This document shows positions 1 through 8,507 of a DNA stretch of 64,000 nt, piece after piece. The stretch lies in assembly GCF_032583975.1 (NCBI RefSeq), contig NZ_JAWHTF010000002.1. The stretch is one strand, 5' to 3'. Positions within the stretch are counted from its first letter, which is position 1. Each line of letters begins with the position of its first letter. The notes under the pieces are model-generated. The model was given only the letters and a program-made list of their open reading frames with translations, was not told the DNA's origin and did not search any database. Origin of the DNA: Gilvirhabdus luticola (GTDB lineage: Bacteria; Bacteroidota; Bacteroidia; Flavobacteriales; Flavobacteriaceae). The translations under genes and the position numbers were made by a program.

Positions 1-178
1 GTGGCCCAACATTAAAATCAAAATTATTTTGAAATGGTACGCTAATTAATGCAGCAACTGGATTAGCCAATTGTTTTGCCAATTCTTCAGCTGAAGATGA
101 TTTTGTTGTTTCTTCTGTTTGTGCAAATAAATTATTTATAACAAACAAAAAAATTAAGATTATTGTTTTTCTAAACAT
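1..178 (-). CDS. Partial transporter-like outer membrane protein (N-terminal end)
   Basis: Only the first 59 codons lie in the window; the gene runs off the left edge. It starts at the ATG at 178 with a signal peptide (hydrophobic run, then a cut after LFAQ). The mature start contains ANPVAALISVPFQNN followed by DFNVGP, a stretch I recognise from Bacteroidota proteins annotated simply as transporter (outer-membrane beta-barrel, neuromedin-U-like). The substrate is unknown. It lies downstream of the sulfatase gene on the same strand but is separated from it by a strong hairpin, so it is probably transcribed on its own. The family call rests on a short fragment. Confidence 0.6.
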   Translation of the reverse strand, partial: MFRKTIILIFLFVINNLFAQTEETTKSSSAEELAKQLANPVAALISVPFQNNFDFNVGP

Positions 179-208
179 AAATGATGACTATACAAAGCTT
201 TTTAATAA

Positions 209-238
209 ATATAGGGCAGAGATAACTCTGCCCTATAT
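209..238 (-). terminator. Hairpin terminator after the sulfatase gene
   Basis: A perfect 13-bp inverted repeat (209-221 with 226-238, 4-nt loop) lies 14 nt past the sulfatase stop. On the minus strand it is followed by an A/T-rich stretch rather than a pure U-run, so it is a likely but not textbook intrinsic terminator. Confidence 0.65.
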
Positions 239-251
239 ATTGTAAATATTA

Positions 252-1820
252 TTAATTACTTTTGGAAACCATTTCTTCAATTTGCTTTTCTACTTTACTT
301 AAGCTCCAATCACCAGCTGTTTGACTAGGAGGATAATCTTTAAATGTTGAAAGGAAATTAAATGCGTAACCTTGAATAGCTATTAGAATATAAGCTCTAT
401 CGATGTACCAATCATAATAAGTATTAGAGCCTTCATAAGCCTTTTCAAAAGGATCACGACGTAAATTTGTTAATAAAGGTGCTCTTAATTCAACAAAAGG
501 TTCTAACCAAATTTGTAACTGTCTAGCTCTATTTTCTAAAAATGTTGCTTTCCAATCTCCATATCTTAAAGCAGCAATTGAACCCGCATCATTAACATAA
601 ATAAATCCTTCCCTTGGAGATTCTTTAACTTTTCCTGTTAAGTAATCTAATTGATTATAACCATCTATATGATTTTTATAAGTTCTACCATTTAAAGTAG
701 TGCCTTTACGTAATCGCTCTTTTACAGTAGTGTCTCCTGCAATTGCAGCAAAAGTAGGCAACCAATCTTCGTGAGAAACTATACCATTTAGAGTTACATT
801 TTCAGGGAAATGACCTGGCCATTTTATAAAAGCAGGCACACGGTATGCTCCTTCCCAATTACTATTTTTCTCTCCATGAAAAGGTGTAGTTCCAGCATCT
901 GGCCAAGTATTATAATGAGGTCCATTATCTGTTGAATACATTACAACAGTATTATCAGCAATTCCTAACTCTTCTAAATAATCTAATAATTGACCTACAT
1001 GCATATCGTGCTCAATCATACCATCTGTATATTCATCATTTCCAGGGTGACGTCTGTCTTCTTTTACATGGGTTCTAAAGTGCATACGCGTTCCATTCCA
1101 CCATGTAAAAAATGGCTTACCTGCATCAACTTGCTTTTTTATAAATTCTTTGGTAGCAGCAATACTTTCATCGTCAATTGATTCCATTCTTTTTTTAGTT
1201 AATGGTCCTGTATCTTCAATTCTTTGACCACCTTTACCATCTGCCCAACTATGAATTACACCTCTCGGTCCAAATTTATCTTTAAATGTTGTGCCATCTT
1301 TTAGAACCATATCACCTGGATAATCAAAATTTTCTGGTTCCTCTTCCGCGTTTAAATGATATAAATTTCCAAAAAACTCATCAAAACCATGCATTGTTGG
1401 TAAATGTTCATCTAAATCACCTTGATGATTTTTACCAAACTGTCCTGTAGCATAACCTTGAGATTTCATTACAGTCGCCATTGTAACATCCGTTTTTTGC
1501 CAACCTTCTTTGGCTCCTGGCATTCCAACTTTAGTCATCCCAGAACGAACAGGCACTGAACCACTAATAAATGCTGCTCGCCCAGCAGTACAACTTTGCT
1601 GTGCATAATAATCTGTAAAGCCTACTCCTTCTTTAGCAATACGGTCAATGTTTGGCGTTTGGTAGCCCATCATGCCACGATTATTATGGCTGATGTTCCA
1701 GGTTCCAATATCGTCACCCCAAATAACTAGGATGTTTGGTTTGTCTTGTGCTGATGCCATGAATGGAATAAGGCAAACAAGAAAAAATAAATGTTTAAGC
1801 TGTGCTAAATTTTTCTTCAT
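252..1820 (-). CDS. Secreted sulfatase (arylsulfatase family)
   Basis: This 522-aa protein begins with a signal peptide ending near residue 25 (ASAQ). The sulfatase fold starts at KPNILVIWGDDIG with the metal-binding Asp pair D36-D37. The active-site motif is QSCTAGRAAF with C77, the residue expected to become formylglycine; the motif has Ala where Pro is usual (CxAxR, not CxPxR), an accepted variant. A later STDNGPHYN segment matches the second metal-binding region. It should act in the periplasm or outside the cell on a sulfate ester; the substrate (algal polysaccharide or a small arylsulfate) cannot be read from the sequence. No sulfatase-maturing enzyme, SusC/D pair or glycoside hydrolase is in the window, so it is not in an obvious polysaccharide utilisation locus. 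Confidence 0.9.
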   Translation of the reverse strand: MKKNLAQLKHLFFLVCLIPFMASAQDKPNILVIWGDDIGTWNISHNNRGMMGYQTPNIDRIAKEGVGFTDYYAQQSCTAGRAAFISGSVPVRSGMTKVGMPGAKEGWQKTDVTMATVMKSQGYATGQFGKNHQGDLDEHLPTMHGFDEFFGNLYHLNAEEEPENFDYPGDMVLKDGTTFKDKFGPRGVIHSWADGKGGQRIEDTGPLTKKRMESIDDESIAATKEFIKKQVDAGKPFFTWWNGTRMHFRTHVKEDRRHPGNDEYTDGMIEHDMHVGQLLDYLEELGIADNTVVMYSTDNGPHYNTWPDAGTTPFHGEKNSNWEGAYRVPAFIKWPGHFPENVTLNGIVSHEDWLPTFAAIAGDTTVKERLRKGTTLNGRTYKNHIDGYNQLDYLTGKVKESPREGFIYVNDAGSIAALRYGDWKATFLENRARQLQIWLEPFVELRAPLLTNLRRDPFEKAYEGSNTYYDWYIDRAYILIAIQGYAFNFLSTFKDYPPSQTAGDWSLSKVEKQIEEMVSKSN

Positions 1821-2014
1821 AATTTTAATTTAAAAAAGTTAAATGTTAATGGATTAATACTATTTGCTATTTGAAATTCTTAATTTGAGTCAAAAAGTTT
1901 ATAATATTTGTGGATAAAAAATTTTGAATTAAGCCTACAAAATATATAAAATAGTTGATTCTAATACCCTTTTTTGTTTAGTTTTTTTTTAATAATCAGT
2001 CATTTAGACGATAA

Positions 2015-3043
2015 TCATTCTTTCTTCACTTCTACAATTTCGTACATATTTTTACCATCTACTTGTATGGGTTGGTAGTATGTTTCTCCAAACTGCACAT
2101 AGGTTTGCTCTCCTATTTTGACTTCTTCGCCACCTTCAGGTAAATTAGGCACAATGGTCCCGGCTGTTGCAGGCACTACAATATAACCTTCAGAATTTTG
2201 CTCATAAAAAGCACCACCATAATAGTAGTTTGTCGTATTGTTGACTTCAACTTTTTCTGCTTCTTTCGGAATTTCTGGCACTTGTGCCCCAACAGGTGCT
2301 TGAACAGCTTCAAAACCATCTTCTGTTTTTAAATAATATGTACCATTCTCGTAATGATATTCATCATCGTCATCATCCTTATCATCATTTACAATGGATA
2401 CAATTATCGCTGTAGTAGCTAATGAAGTCACAAAATATCCCCAAGGGTGATAATATGGTCCCCAGTAAAATGGTCTATAAGGGAAATAGAAGTATGGATG
2501 GTGACAATAATATCCAAATCCACCATAAATATATGGAGGCCTTACATAAACCCTAGTGCTAGACCTTACCACGGTATTTCTCCTATTAATATTAATGTTT
2601 TTACTATTGTCAATCTTTATATTTCTATTACCTACTCTATTACCATTATTATTACTTATTTTATTACCACTTCTGTCTTTAATATTTGAAGTTTTCTTTC
2701 GATTAACATCTCTTGTGACTGGACTATTAGTAACCTTTTTGTCATTTATTTTTTGTTTATTATTTGAATTATTTGGTCTAGTTACCGATTTGTCCCTATT
2801 AGCATTTGAAGGTCTCGAAATACTTCTATTTTGAGATTTATTATGTCCTCCATTAATACTTCTTCTTTGAGTGGCAGATCTATTAGGCATTGAATGCGTA
2901 GTATTTGGTCTTGAAAAAGATTGTCCGCCACGAGATGCATTATGCCTCATGCGTTGTGCAAAAACATCTGTTGGCATAATAAACGTGAGCAGCAAAATGA
3001 CTAATACTGCCTTTAAAGTTGTAGTTGAAATATATTTAATCAT
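2015..3043 (-). CDS. DUF6515 family secreted protein
   Basis: I place the start at the ATG at 3043 (MIKYISTTT), giving 342 aa. A longer reading frame to 3130 exists, but it would overlap the upstream gene and bury the signal peptide (cut after DVFAQ). The mature protein has an Arg/Asn/Ser-rich, basic, low-complexity stretch (about residues 25-165), then a Tyr/Pro/Phe-rich segment (YVRPPYIYGGFGYY), a hydrophobic stretch (TSLATTAIIVSIV), an acidic run of Asp, and a C-terminal half with two repeated SH3-like units (GTYYLKTEDGFEAV... and ETYYQPIQVDGKNMYEIV). The C-terminal half fits DUF6515. The function is unknown; an envelope location is inferred. The DUF2092 gene lies 31 nt upstream on the same strand. 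Confidence 0.75.
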   Translation of the reverse strand: MIKYISTTTLKAVLVILLLTFIMPTDVFAQRMRHNASRGGQSFSRPNTTHSMPNRSATQRRSINGGHNKSQNRSISRPSNANRDKSVTRPNNSNNKQKINDKKVTNSPVTRDVNRKKTSNIKDRSGNKISNNNGNRVGNRNIKIDNSKNININRRNTVVRSSTRVYVRPPYIYGGFGYYCHHPYFYFPYRPFYWGPYYHPWGYFVTSLATTAIIVSIVNDDKDDDDDEYHYENGTYYLKTEDGFEAVQAPVGAQVPEIPKEAEKVEVNNTTNYYYGGAFYEQNSEGYIVVPATAGTIVPNLPEGGEEVKIGEQTYVQFGETYYQPIQVDGKNMYEIVEVKKE

Positions 3044-3074
3044 AATATTGTTTTTAATAGTGGAATGATATTTC

Positions 3075-3803
3075 TTAAGATTTAGCCAAAATACTAATGA
3101 GTCTAGCATTTGGTGGAGGTAAGAAATCAAAAACAGATTCAGGAATATTTGGATTGAGACTCCAGTCTGTAAAAGTAGATTCTATTTGTAAGTTATTTTC
3201 GTTTTTATCCATTATAAGCAGCTTTTTTGGCAACATCCCGGTGTCATTAGAAATCCAAATTTGAACATGCATTTCATTATTGGTTGCCATAATATGGAAA
3301 CATTCTTCTCCTTCAACTATTTTTTTCCCAATATATTTAACAGTATCAAAAGCATCTATGATATCATCGGTAAACGAAGGGTAGAAAAAATCTGCTGCCG
3401 GGAATTTAAAGTCAAATTTCACGTGCATACTATCAATCATGGTTATGATATTATCTGGTGCTTCTAAAGTCACATAATTATTTTCGTCAAAAGAATAATA
3501 TGAAATAAAAGCGCCATCATACCAAATGCCATAGTTGCCTCTGTCTCCTTTGGTTCTAGACATCAATTTATCAGGGCCAACCATGCTTACACTACTGGTA
3601 CTAAAATGTGTTTCAATATTCTGTTCGACATTTATTTTGTCTGAAGAAGTCGCAACGTTAAAACTTACAGATTCTAAATCACCTATAATGTCATTCATTT
3701 TATCTAAAATGAAAATAGCAGTTGAATCTATTTTTTTTGATTCTTGAGCAAAACTTAAAAAAGGTAAAAAAGTTAGTACTATCAATAAAAGGCGTTTTTC
3801 CAT
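3075..3803 (-). CDS. DUF2092 domain periplasmic protein
   Basis: A 242-aa protein with an N-terminal signal peptide (cut after SFAQ) and a body that fits DUF2092: an N-terminal helix (IFILDKMNDIIGDLESVSFNV), a run of beta strands including LMSRTKGDRGNYGIWYDG, and KKIVEGEECFHIMATN followed by VQIWISND and PKKLLIMDK. DUF2092 proteins resemble the LolA/LolB-like fold, so a role in carrying or sensing a hydrophobic ligand in the periplasm is possible but unproven. It is probably co-transcribed with the DUF6515 gene 31 nt downstream. The 240-bp region before it carries two small repeats listed separately. Confidence 0.75.
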   Translation of the reverse strand: MEKRLLLIVLTFLPFLSFAQESKKIDSTAIFILDKMNDIIGDLESVSFNVATSSDKINVEQNIETHFSTSSVSMVGPDKLMSRTKGDRGNYGIWYDGAFISYYSFDENNYVTLEAPDNIITMIDSMHVKFDFKFPAADFFYPSFTDDIIDAFDTVKYIGKKIVEGEECFHIMATNNEMHVQIWISNDTGMLPKKLLIMDKNENNLQIESTFTDWSLNPNIPESVFDFLPPPNARLISILAKS

Positions 3804-3834
3804 AAAAGCAATTATTTAAATTTTTTATACATAG

Positions 3835-3847
3835 TTCGTTTTACGAA
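3835..3847. repeat. Small inverted repeat upstream of the DUF2092 gene
   Basis: TTCGT-TTT-ACGAA, a 5-bp perfect dyad about 32 nt before the DUF2092 start codon. It could be an operator or part of a small hairpin. It resembles the TTCGTTTAACGA elements at 20861 and 21955. Function unknown. Confidence 0.3.
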
Positions 3848-3886
3848 AACTAATTGTTTTCATTAAATCATTTTATGTAAGACTCC

Positions 3887-3916
3887 GTAAATGCATTACA
3901 GACAGAGTAAATGCAT
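3887..3916. repeat. Two direct GTAAATGCAT repeats, 20 bp apart
   Basis: GTAAATGCAT occurs at 3887-3896 and again at 3907-3916. The 20-bp period is close to two helical turns, which would place two regulator molecules on one DNA face. Each copy contains the palindrome ATGCAT. It lies between rodA and the DUF2092 gene, about 85-115 nt upstream of the latter. No regulator is known. Confidence 0.35.
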
Positions 3917-4043
3917 AATAAATTCAGACTTACTTTATTTTGCAATTATTAGGATAGGGGATTATAAAGATACTTTTTTTTAGAAATTTAACAATTAAAA
4001 CCAAAAAATTAAATTAAGGTGAATTTTATCGATAACCAGTAGC

Positions 4044-5321
4044 TTACCATTCATTGATTCTATTTGAATCAAGTTTAATAAATACAAAAAGTAAAATAGT
4101 AAAGCCCCAAAGACCGGAGCCCCCATAACTAAAAAAAGGTAATGGTATACCAACTGTAGGAATTAAACCCATGACCATACCAACATTAATCATAAAATGA
4201 ATAAACAATATAGATGCGACGGAATAGCCATATACTCTACTGAATTGTGATTTCTGAAGCTCTGCCAATCTTAAAACGCGTAACAGCAACAACACAAACA
4301 ATACAACTACTGCAGTACTGCCTAAAAAACCCCATTCTTCTCCAACTGTACTAAAAATATAATCCGTATGCTGCTCTGGCACAAATTTTCCGGTGGTTCT
4401 AGTGCCCTCTAAAAATCCTTTTCCGGCAAATCCACCTGAACTAATTGCTTTTTCAGACTCATAGAGATTATAGAGAATGTCTTGCCTCATTTGTTCAATC
4501 TTTGCTGGGTCTTTTTCTAATCTCAACCAAAGACTAATCCTATCCTGTTGATGCGGCTTTAAAATATTACCATAAAAAAACTGAACCCCAAATGAAATTA
4601 CCAAACATGCAATAGTAATAATAATTGGTTGCAAAATAGTTGGTTTCTTCTTCCTAGTAAAATGATATGTAAATACTATTATAGCAGCAATTATTGAAGT
4701 TATAATTGAATTAAATTTTAGGGCCGAAACAGATAATAAAATTAAAAGCACTCCTATATTTAAGTATTGTTTTGGAAGTCCTTCTCTATAGAGTACAAAG
4801 AAAAATGAAGCATAGACAATGGTACTTCCTGCATCGTTTTGGAATAAGATTAAAACCGCTGGTATGAATATAATGATGAATATTTTAATTTGATCGCTAA
4901 ACTTCTTTATGTCTGTATTTAAATCGCTTATATATTTAGCAACTGCCAAGGCAGTCGCCGCTTTGGCGAATTCACTCGGTTGCAAGGTCATACCACCAAT
5001 TGCATACCAAGATGTAGCACCATTAACGTTTTTACCAAATACAAATAACCCAACCAAGGAAAGCATTGAAACCAGATAAATAATACTTGAAAAACGTTCG
5101 TAAAATTTAGTGTCAATAGCTAAAATTAGTACAATAAGTAAGAACGTTAGAAAAATAAAAACAAGTTGTTTACCATAAGGTTGAGAAAAATTAAAATAGT
5201 CGACTGTTTCACCAACATGAGAAGCCGATAAAATGTTAAGCCACCCAAAACCTACTAAAAGCAAAAAAATAATGATTGTAATCCAATCAAATTTAAAATG
5301 TTTATGGGTTTCTCTTAACAT
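4044..5321 (-). CDS. rodA: RodA, SEDS peptidoglycan glycosyltransferase
   Basis: A 425-aa multi-pass membrane protein of the SEDS family that polymerises lipid II glycan strands in the elongasome. SEDS/RodA hallmarks are clear: LQPSEFAKAATALAVAKY, HQQDRISLWLRLEKDP, FVPEQHTDYIFSTVGEEWGF and GIPLPFFSYGGSGL near the C terminus. It is the last gene of the purH-mre-mrdA-rodA operon: its ATG overlaps the PBP2 stop codon by one base (TAATG), so translation is probably coupled and the polymerase and its cognate transpeptidase are made together. Confidence 0.95.
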   Translation of the reverse strand: MLRETHKHFKFDWITIIIFLLLVGFGWLNILSASHVGETVDYFNFSQPYGKQLVFIFLTFLLIVLILAIDTKFYERFSSIIYLVSMLSLVGLFVFGKNVNGATSWYAIGGMTLQPSEFAKAATALAVAKYISDLNTDIKKFSDQIKIFIIIFIPAVLILFQNDAGSTIVYASFFFVLYREGLPKQYLNIGVLLILLSVSALKFNSIITSIIAAIIVFTYHFTRKKKPTILQPIIITIACLVISFGVQFFYGNILKPHQQDRISLWLRLEKDPAKIEQMRQDILYNLYESEKAISSGGFAGKGFLEGTRTTGKFVPEQHTDYIFSTVGEEWGFLGSTAVVVLFVLLLLRVLRLAELQKSQFSRVYGYSVASILFIHFMINVGMVMGLIPTVGIPLPFFSYGGSGLWGFTILLFVFIKLDSNRINEW

Positions 5322-7180
5322 TATTGGTTTATTGAAAATGGTTTCCCAGAATATGGTTTAAGATATTCTTCCTCAAGGCTTTTTTCTAAAACTAGTTTTT
5401 CCATTTGCTTAAGTGTTACTTCTCCTTTAATATATTTTTCTATCATTAAACTAGTTATTCTACCAGCCCATCTGGCTCCATAATAACCATTCTCGACAAA
5501 TACTGCAATAGCAATTTCAGGATCATCTTTGGGTGCAAAAGCAATAAAAATAGAATGGTCTGTTAATTGTGTTCTTACACCATTAATTTTTGTGAAATTT
5601 TCGGCCGTACCTGTTTTACCACAAATTTCTATTCCAGGAACTTGCAAAAACCAAGCTGTACCTTTATTATAAACATCATAAAGACCTTGTACGACTGGTT
5701 CAAAATGACGTTTATCTATAGTAGTGTGCTTGGGTGTTGTGAATTTTTCATCGATAGTTTGACCTTCTATATTTTTAATAATATGTGGTGTGTAATAAAA
5801 ACCTCTGTTGGCAATAGCTGCTGTAACATTAGCCAATTGAATAGGTGTTACCAACACTTCGCCTTGCCCAATAGAATTTGAAATAATGGTTGTTGATCCC
5901 CATTTAAAATCTGGATACCATTTATCGTAATAATCGCCATCAGGAATATTACCTTTCTTTCCAATGGGTAGATCATAACCTAAAAAATCTCCTAAACCAA
6001 AACTTTTTATATGGTCGCTCCAAATATCCATAGAGTGATTAGAATCATCATATAAATCAATTGTTTTTCGAAAAGCATTTGCAAAGTAAGAATTGCATGA
6101 TTTTGCAATCCCTAAATTTAGGTCCCTTCTTCCACCACCACAATGGCAGCCCATAGTTCCTCTTCTACCATAACGATAAACTCCAGAACAAGTTACTGTT
6201 GTTTCTGGTGTTATTGCACCTTCTTGTAAAGCAGTCAATGCAATTAGTGCTTTAAAAGGAGACCCAGGTTCGTGCATACGCAACAGACCTCTATCAATAA
6301 GTGGTCTACTAATCGTATCATTATAAAGTTTAGTATAATTTCTAGAGCGTTGTCTGCCTACTAAAAGATTTGGATTATAAGTTGGAGCAGAAACCAAAGT
6401 AAGTATTTCTCCTGTACCTGGCTCAATGGCTACAATACCTCCTCTTTTGTTTTGCATTAACAATTCGCCATAAGCTTGTAAGTCTGCATCTATTGTAATA
6501 GTAATATCCTTGCCTTGTTGTGGTATCGTGTCATAAACTCCATCTTTGTAAGGGCCAATATCTCTATTGAATCTGTCTTTTTGTATGAATTTAATTCCTT
6601 TTACACCTCTCAATTCGTGTTCATAAGATAATTCAACACCTTGTTTACCAATAAGATCTCCCATTTTGTAATAAGGATTTTGCTCAATTTGATTTGGACT
6701 AGCTTCAGCAATAAAGCCTAAAACATTGGCGCCAATTGTTGTTTGATAATCTCTTAATGATCGTTTTTGAATGTAAAACCCTTCAAATTTTCGCATTTTC
6801 TCCTGTAAAACTGCATAATCTTCTTTAGACAAATGAGAAACAAAAACCGATGGCAATCTAGGTGAGTAATTGTATGCTTTTCTATAAATGTCTTTAAATC
6901 TCTCTTTATCAATTTTTAATAAAGAGCAAAACTCTAATGTATCTAGTGATTTAACTTCACGCGGAATAACCATAATATCATACGAAGGTTGATTGGCCAC
7001 TAGAAGTTTTCCGTTTCTGTCGTATACAAATCCTCTTTTCGGATAATCAAAAACCTTTCTTATGGCATTGTCTTCATATAAGTCATGAGATGGAGAGCTA
7101 TACACTTGCAAGTAAAACAATCTTGAAACAAATGTTAGTCCAACAACAATAATAACTATGAATAATAAAAATTGCCTCAT
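5321..7180 (-). CDS. mrdA: Penicillin-binding protein 2 (class B transpeptidase)
   Basis: This 619-aa class B PBP crosslinks peptidoglycan during side-wall elongation with RodA. It has one N-terminal membrane helix (about residues 3-24), the dimerisation domain (RGFVYDRNGKLLVANQPSYD), and a transpeptidase domain with all three catalytic motifs: S307-x-x-K310 in EPGSPFKA, S361-C-N363, and K522-T-G in CGKTGTAEN. A Cys/Gly-rich insert (GTMGCHCGGG, about 341-350) before the SxN motif is also known from PBP2 proteins. It overlaps mreD by four bases (ATGA) and rodA by one base. Confidence 0.95.
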   Translation of the reverse strand: MRQFLLFIVIIVVGLTFVSRLFYLQVYSSPSHDLYEDNAIRKVFDYPKRGFVYDRNGKLLVANQPSYDIMVIPREVKSLDTLEFCSLLKIDKERFKDIYRKAYNYSPRLPSVFVSHLSKEDYAVLQEKMRKFEGFYIQKRSLRDYQTTIGANVLGFIAEASPNQIEQNPYYKMGDLIGKQGVELSYEHELRGVKGIKFIQKDRFNRDIGPYKDGVYDTIPQQGKDITITIDADLQAYGELLMQNKRGGIVAIEPGTGEILTLVSAPTYNPNLLVGRQRSRNYTKLYNDTISRPLIDRGLLRMHEPGSPFKALIALTALQEGAITPETTVTCSGVYRYGRRGTMGCHCGGGRRDLNLGIAKSCNSYFANAFRKTIDLYDDSNHSMDIWSDHIKSFGLGDFLGYDLPIGKKGNIPDGDYYDKWYPDFKWGSTTIISNSIGQGEVLVTPIQLANVTAAIANRGFYYTPHIIKNIEGQTIDEKFTTPKHTTIDKRHFEPVVQGLYDVYNKGTAWFLQVPGIEICGKTGTAENFTKINGVRTQLTDHSIFIAFAPKDDPEIAIAVFVENGYYGARWAGRITSLMIEKYIKGEVTLKQMEKLVLEKSLEEEYLKPYSGKPFSINQ

Positions 7181-7683
7181 TTAGAATTCTTACTAAAAAT
7201 AATGGTTATTAAAACGCATAATAAAATAGTAAATACACTTGAAAATAACGTTTTTTGAAGCGTTAAAATTATTTTTGAAAGGTTAAAAATTTCAAGTGAG
7301 AACAAAATAAGATGATGTATCAATGTAAGAATGGCTATGTACATTGTCTTCGCCCCAAACTCTACATTACTAAATTTTACAGCTTGGTGTTCATATATCA
7401 TTCCAAAACAAAACTTTAAAACTACTGGTCTTATATAAGCTATTGTTACACACGCTGCTGCATGCACTCCTCCAGAGTCTGAAAACAAATCGATTGTTAG
7501 ACCAATTAGAAAGCTTAAAAAAATAAATAAGGTTCTGTTATTCTTAATAGGATATAAAATAACAAACAAAATGTATAGATACGGATTTATATAGCCTAAA
7601 AAATTGATATGGTTTAAGATCAAAATTTGGACCAAAACCAAAACCAGAAACCTAACACCATTTATAGAAACAATACTATTCAT
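7177..7683 (-). CDS. mreD: Rod shape-determining protein MreD
   Basis: A 168-aa hydrophobic protein with about five membrane helices, the usual size and topology for MreD. It links MreB/MreC to the peptidoglycan polymerase at the inner membrane. Sequence similarity within MreD is weak, so the call leans on its place between mreC (8-nt overlap) and mrdA (4-nt overlap) and on features such as INPYLYILFVILYPIK and FLIGLTIDLFSDSGGVHA, the latter being the best-conserved MreD stretch. Confidence 0.9.
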   Translation of the reverse strand: MNSIVSINGVRFLVLVLVQILILNHINFLGYINPYLYILFVILYPIKNNRTLFIFLSFLIGLTIDLFSDSGGVHAAACVTIAYIRPVVLKFCFGMIYEHQAVKFSNVEFGAKTMYIAILTLIHHLILFSLEIFNLSKIILTLQKTLFSSVFTILLCVLITIIFSKNSK

Positions 7684-8497
7684 TTATTCCATTTAATAGG
7701 TTGTCTATTTCTTCTGCATCAATATTTTTAATAACATATACATGCTCTATGTTGGTCATGTCATTAAAGAGCTTGATATTTATGTTATAATAGTTTTCGG
7801 CAGCATCAAGTTTAAAATCATTGACAACACCTATTTGTATTCCTCTTGGAAAAATTGTAGAACGCCCTGAAGTTACAATGGTATCACCTATTTCGACTGG
7901 TGCAATTTTTGGAATATCTATGAGTTGTATAAACTCATGAGATTTACTATCCCAAGCCAATGACCCAAAATGATTTGTTTTTTTAAGCTTTGCGCTTATA
8001 CTAATACTTGAATTTAAAACAGAAATAACCGTTGCATATTTTTTGCTTACATTATCAATAATACCTATAATACCTTTAGAATTAATAACCCCAAAATCTT
8101 GAGCTAAACTGTCGCGTTTGCCTTTGTCTATCAATAAAATATTGTTTGACAATGAATAGCTGTTTTTGATAACTTTTGCAGCTGTGAATTCGTATGGAAT
8201 ACCAAACTTACTGCTGTCTAAAACAAATGCCGAAATTGAGTCTTCTCCATTATAAATCAATGTATTTAATCTAGAGTTTTCTTCAGATAAAATTTCATTT
8301 TGCCTTTTTAAACTAAAATATTGGCTGATATTATTGGCCGATTTATAAATACCGCCACTTAAAAAATTTGCCGAATGAACAAACTTACTTTGATGATAAG
8401 AATGAGATTGAATTGTTAAAACTAAAGAAATGACAAATAGCAACAAAAACAATAAAAACGTTTTGTTTCTAATAATAAAGTTTACTATTTGTTGCAT
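7676..8497 (-). CDS. mreC: Rod shape-determining protein MreC
   Basis: This 273-aa protein has one N-terminal membrane helix (about residues 12-28), a periplasmic coiled coil (SLKRQNEILSEENSRLNTLI), then the two beta-barrel domains of MreC, recognisable by DFGVINSKGIIGIIDNVSKKYATVISVLN and VEIGDTIVTSGRSTIFPRGIQIG. MreC couples the cytoplasmic MreB filaments to PBP2 and RodA. It starts 10 nt after the mreB stop and overlaps mreD by 8 nt. Confidence 0.95.
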   Translation of the reverse strand: MQQIVNFIIRNKTFLLFLLLFVISLVLTIQSHSYHQSKFVHSANFLSGGIYKSANNISQYFSLKRQNEILSEENSRLNTLIYNGEDSISAFVLDSSKFGIPYEFTAAKVIKNSYSLSNNILLIDKGKRDSLAQDFGVINSKGIIGIIDNVSKKYATVISVLNSSISISAKLKKTNHFGSLAWDSKSHEFIQLIDIPKIAPVEIGDTIVTSGRSTIFPRGIQIGVVNDFKLDAAENYYNINIKLFNDMTNIEHVYVIKNIDAEEIDNLLNGINE

Positions 8498-8507
8498 AGC
8501 TTTCTAC

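Noticed and set aside
3044..3130. Upstream extension of the DUF6515 gene
   Set aside because: It overlaps the end of the DUF2092 gene and would place 29 residues before a perfect signal peptide. The start at 3043 is better.
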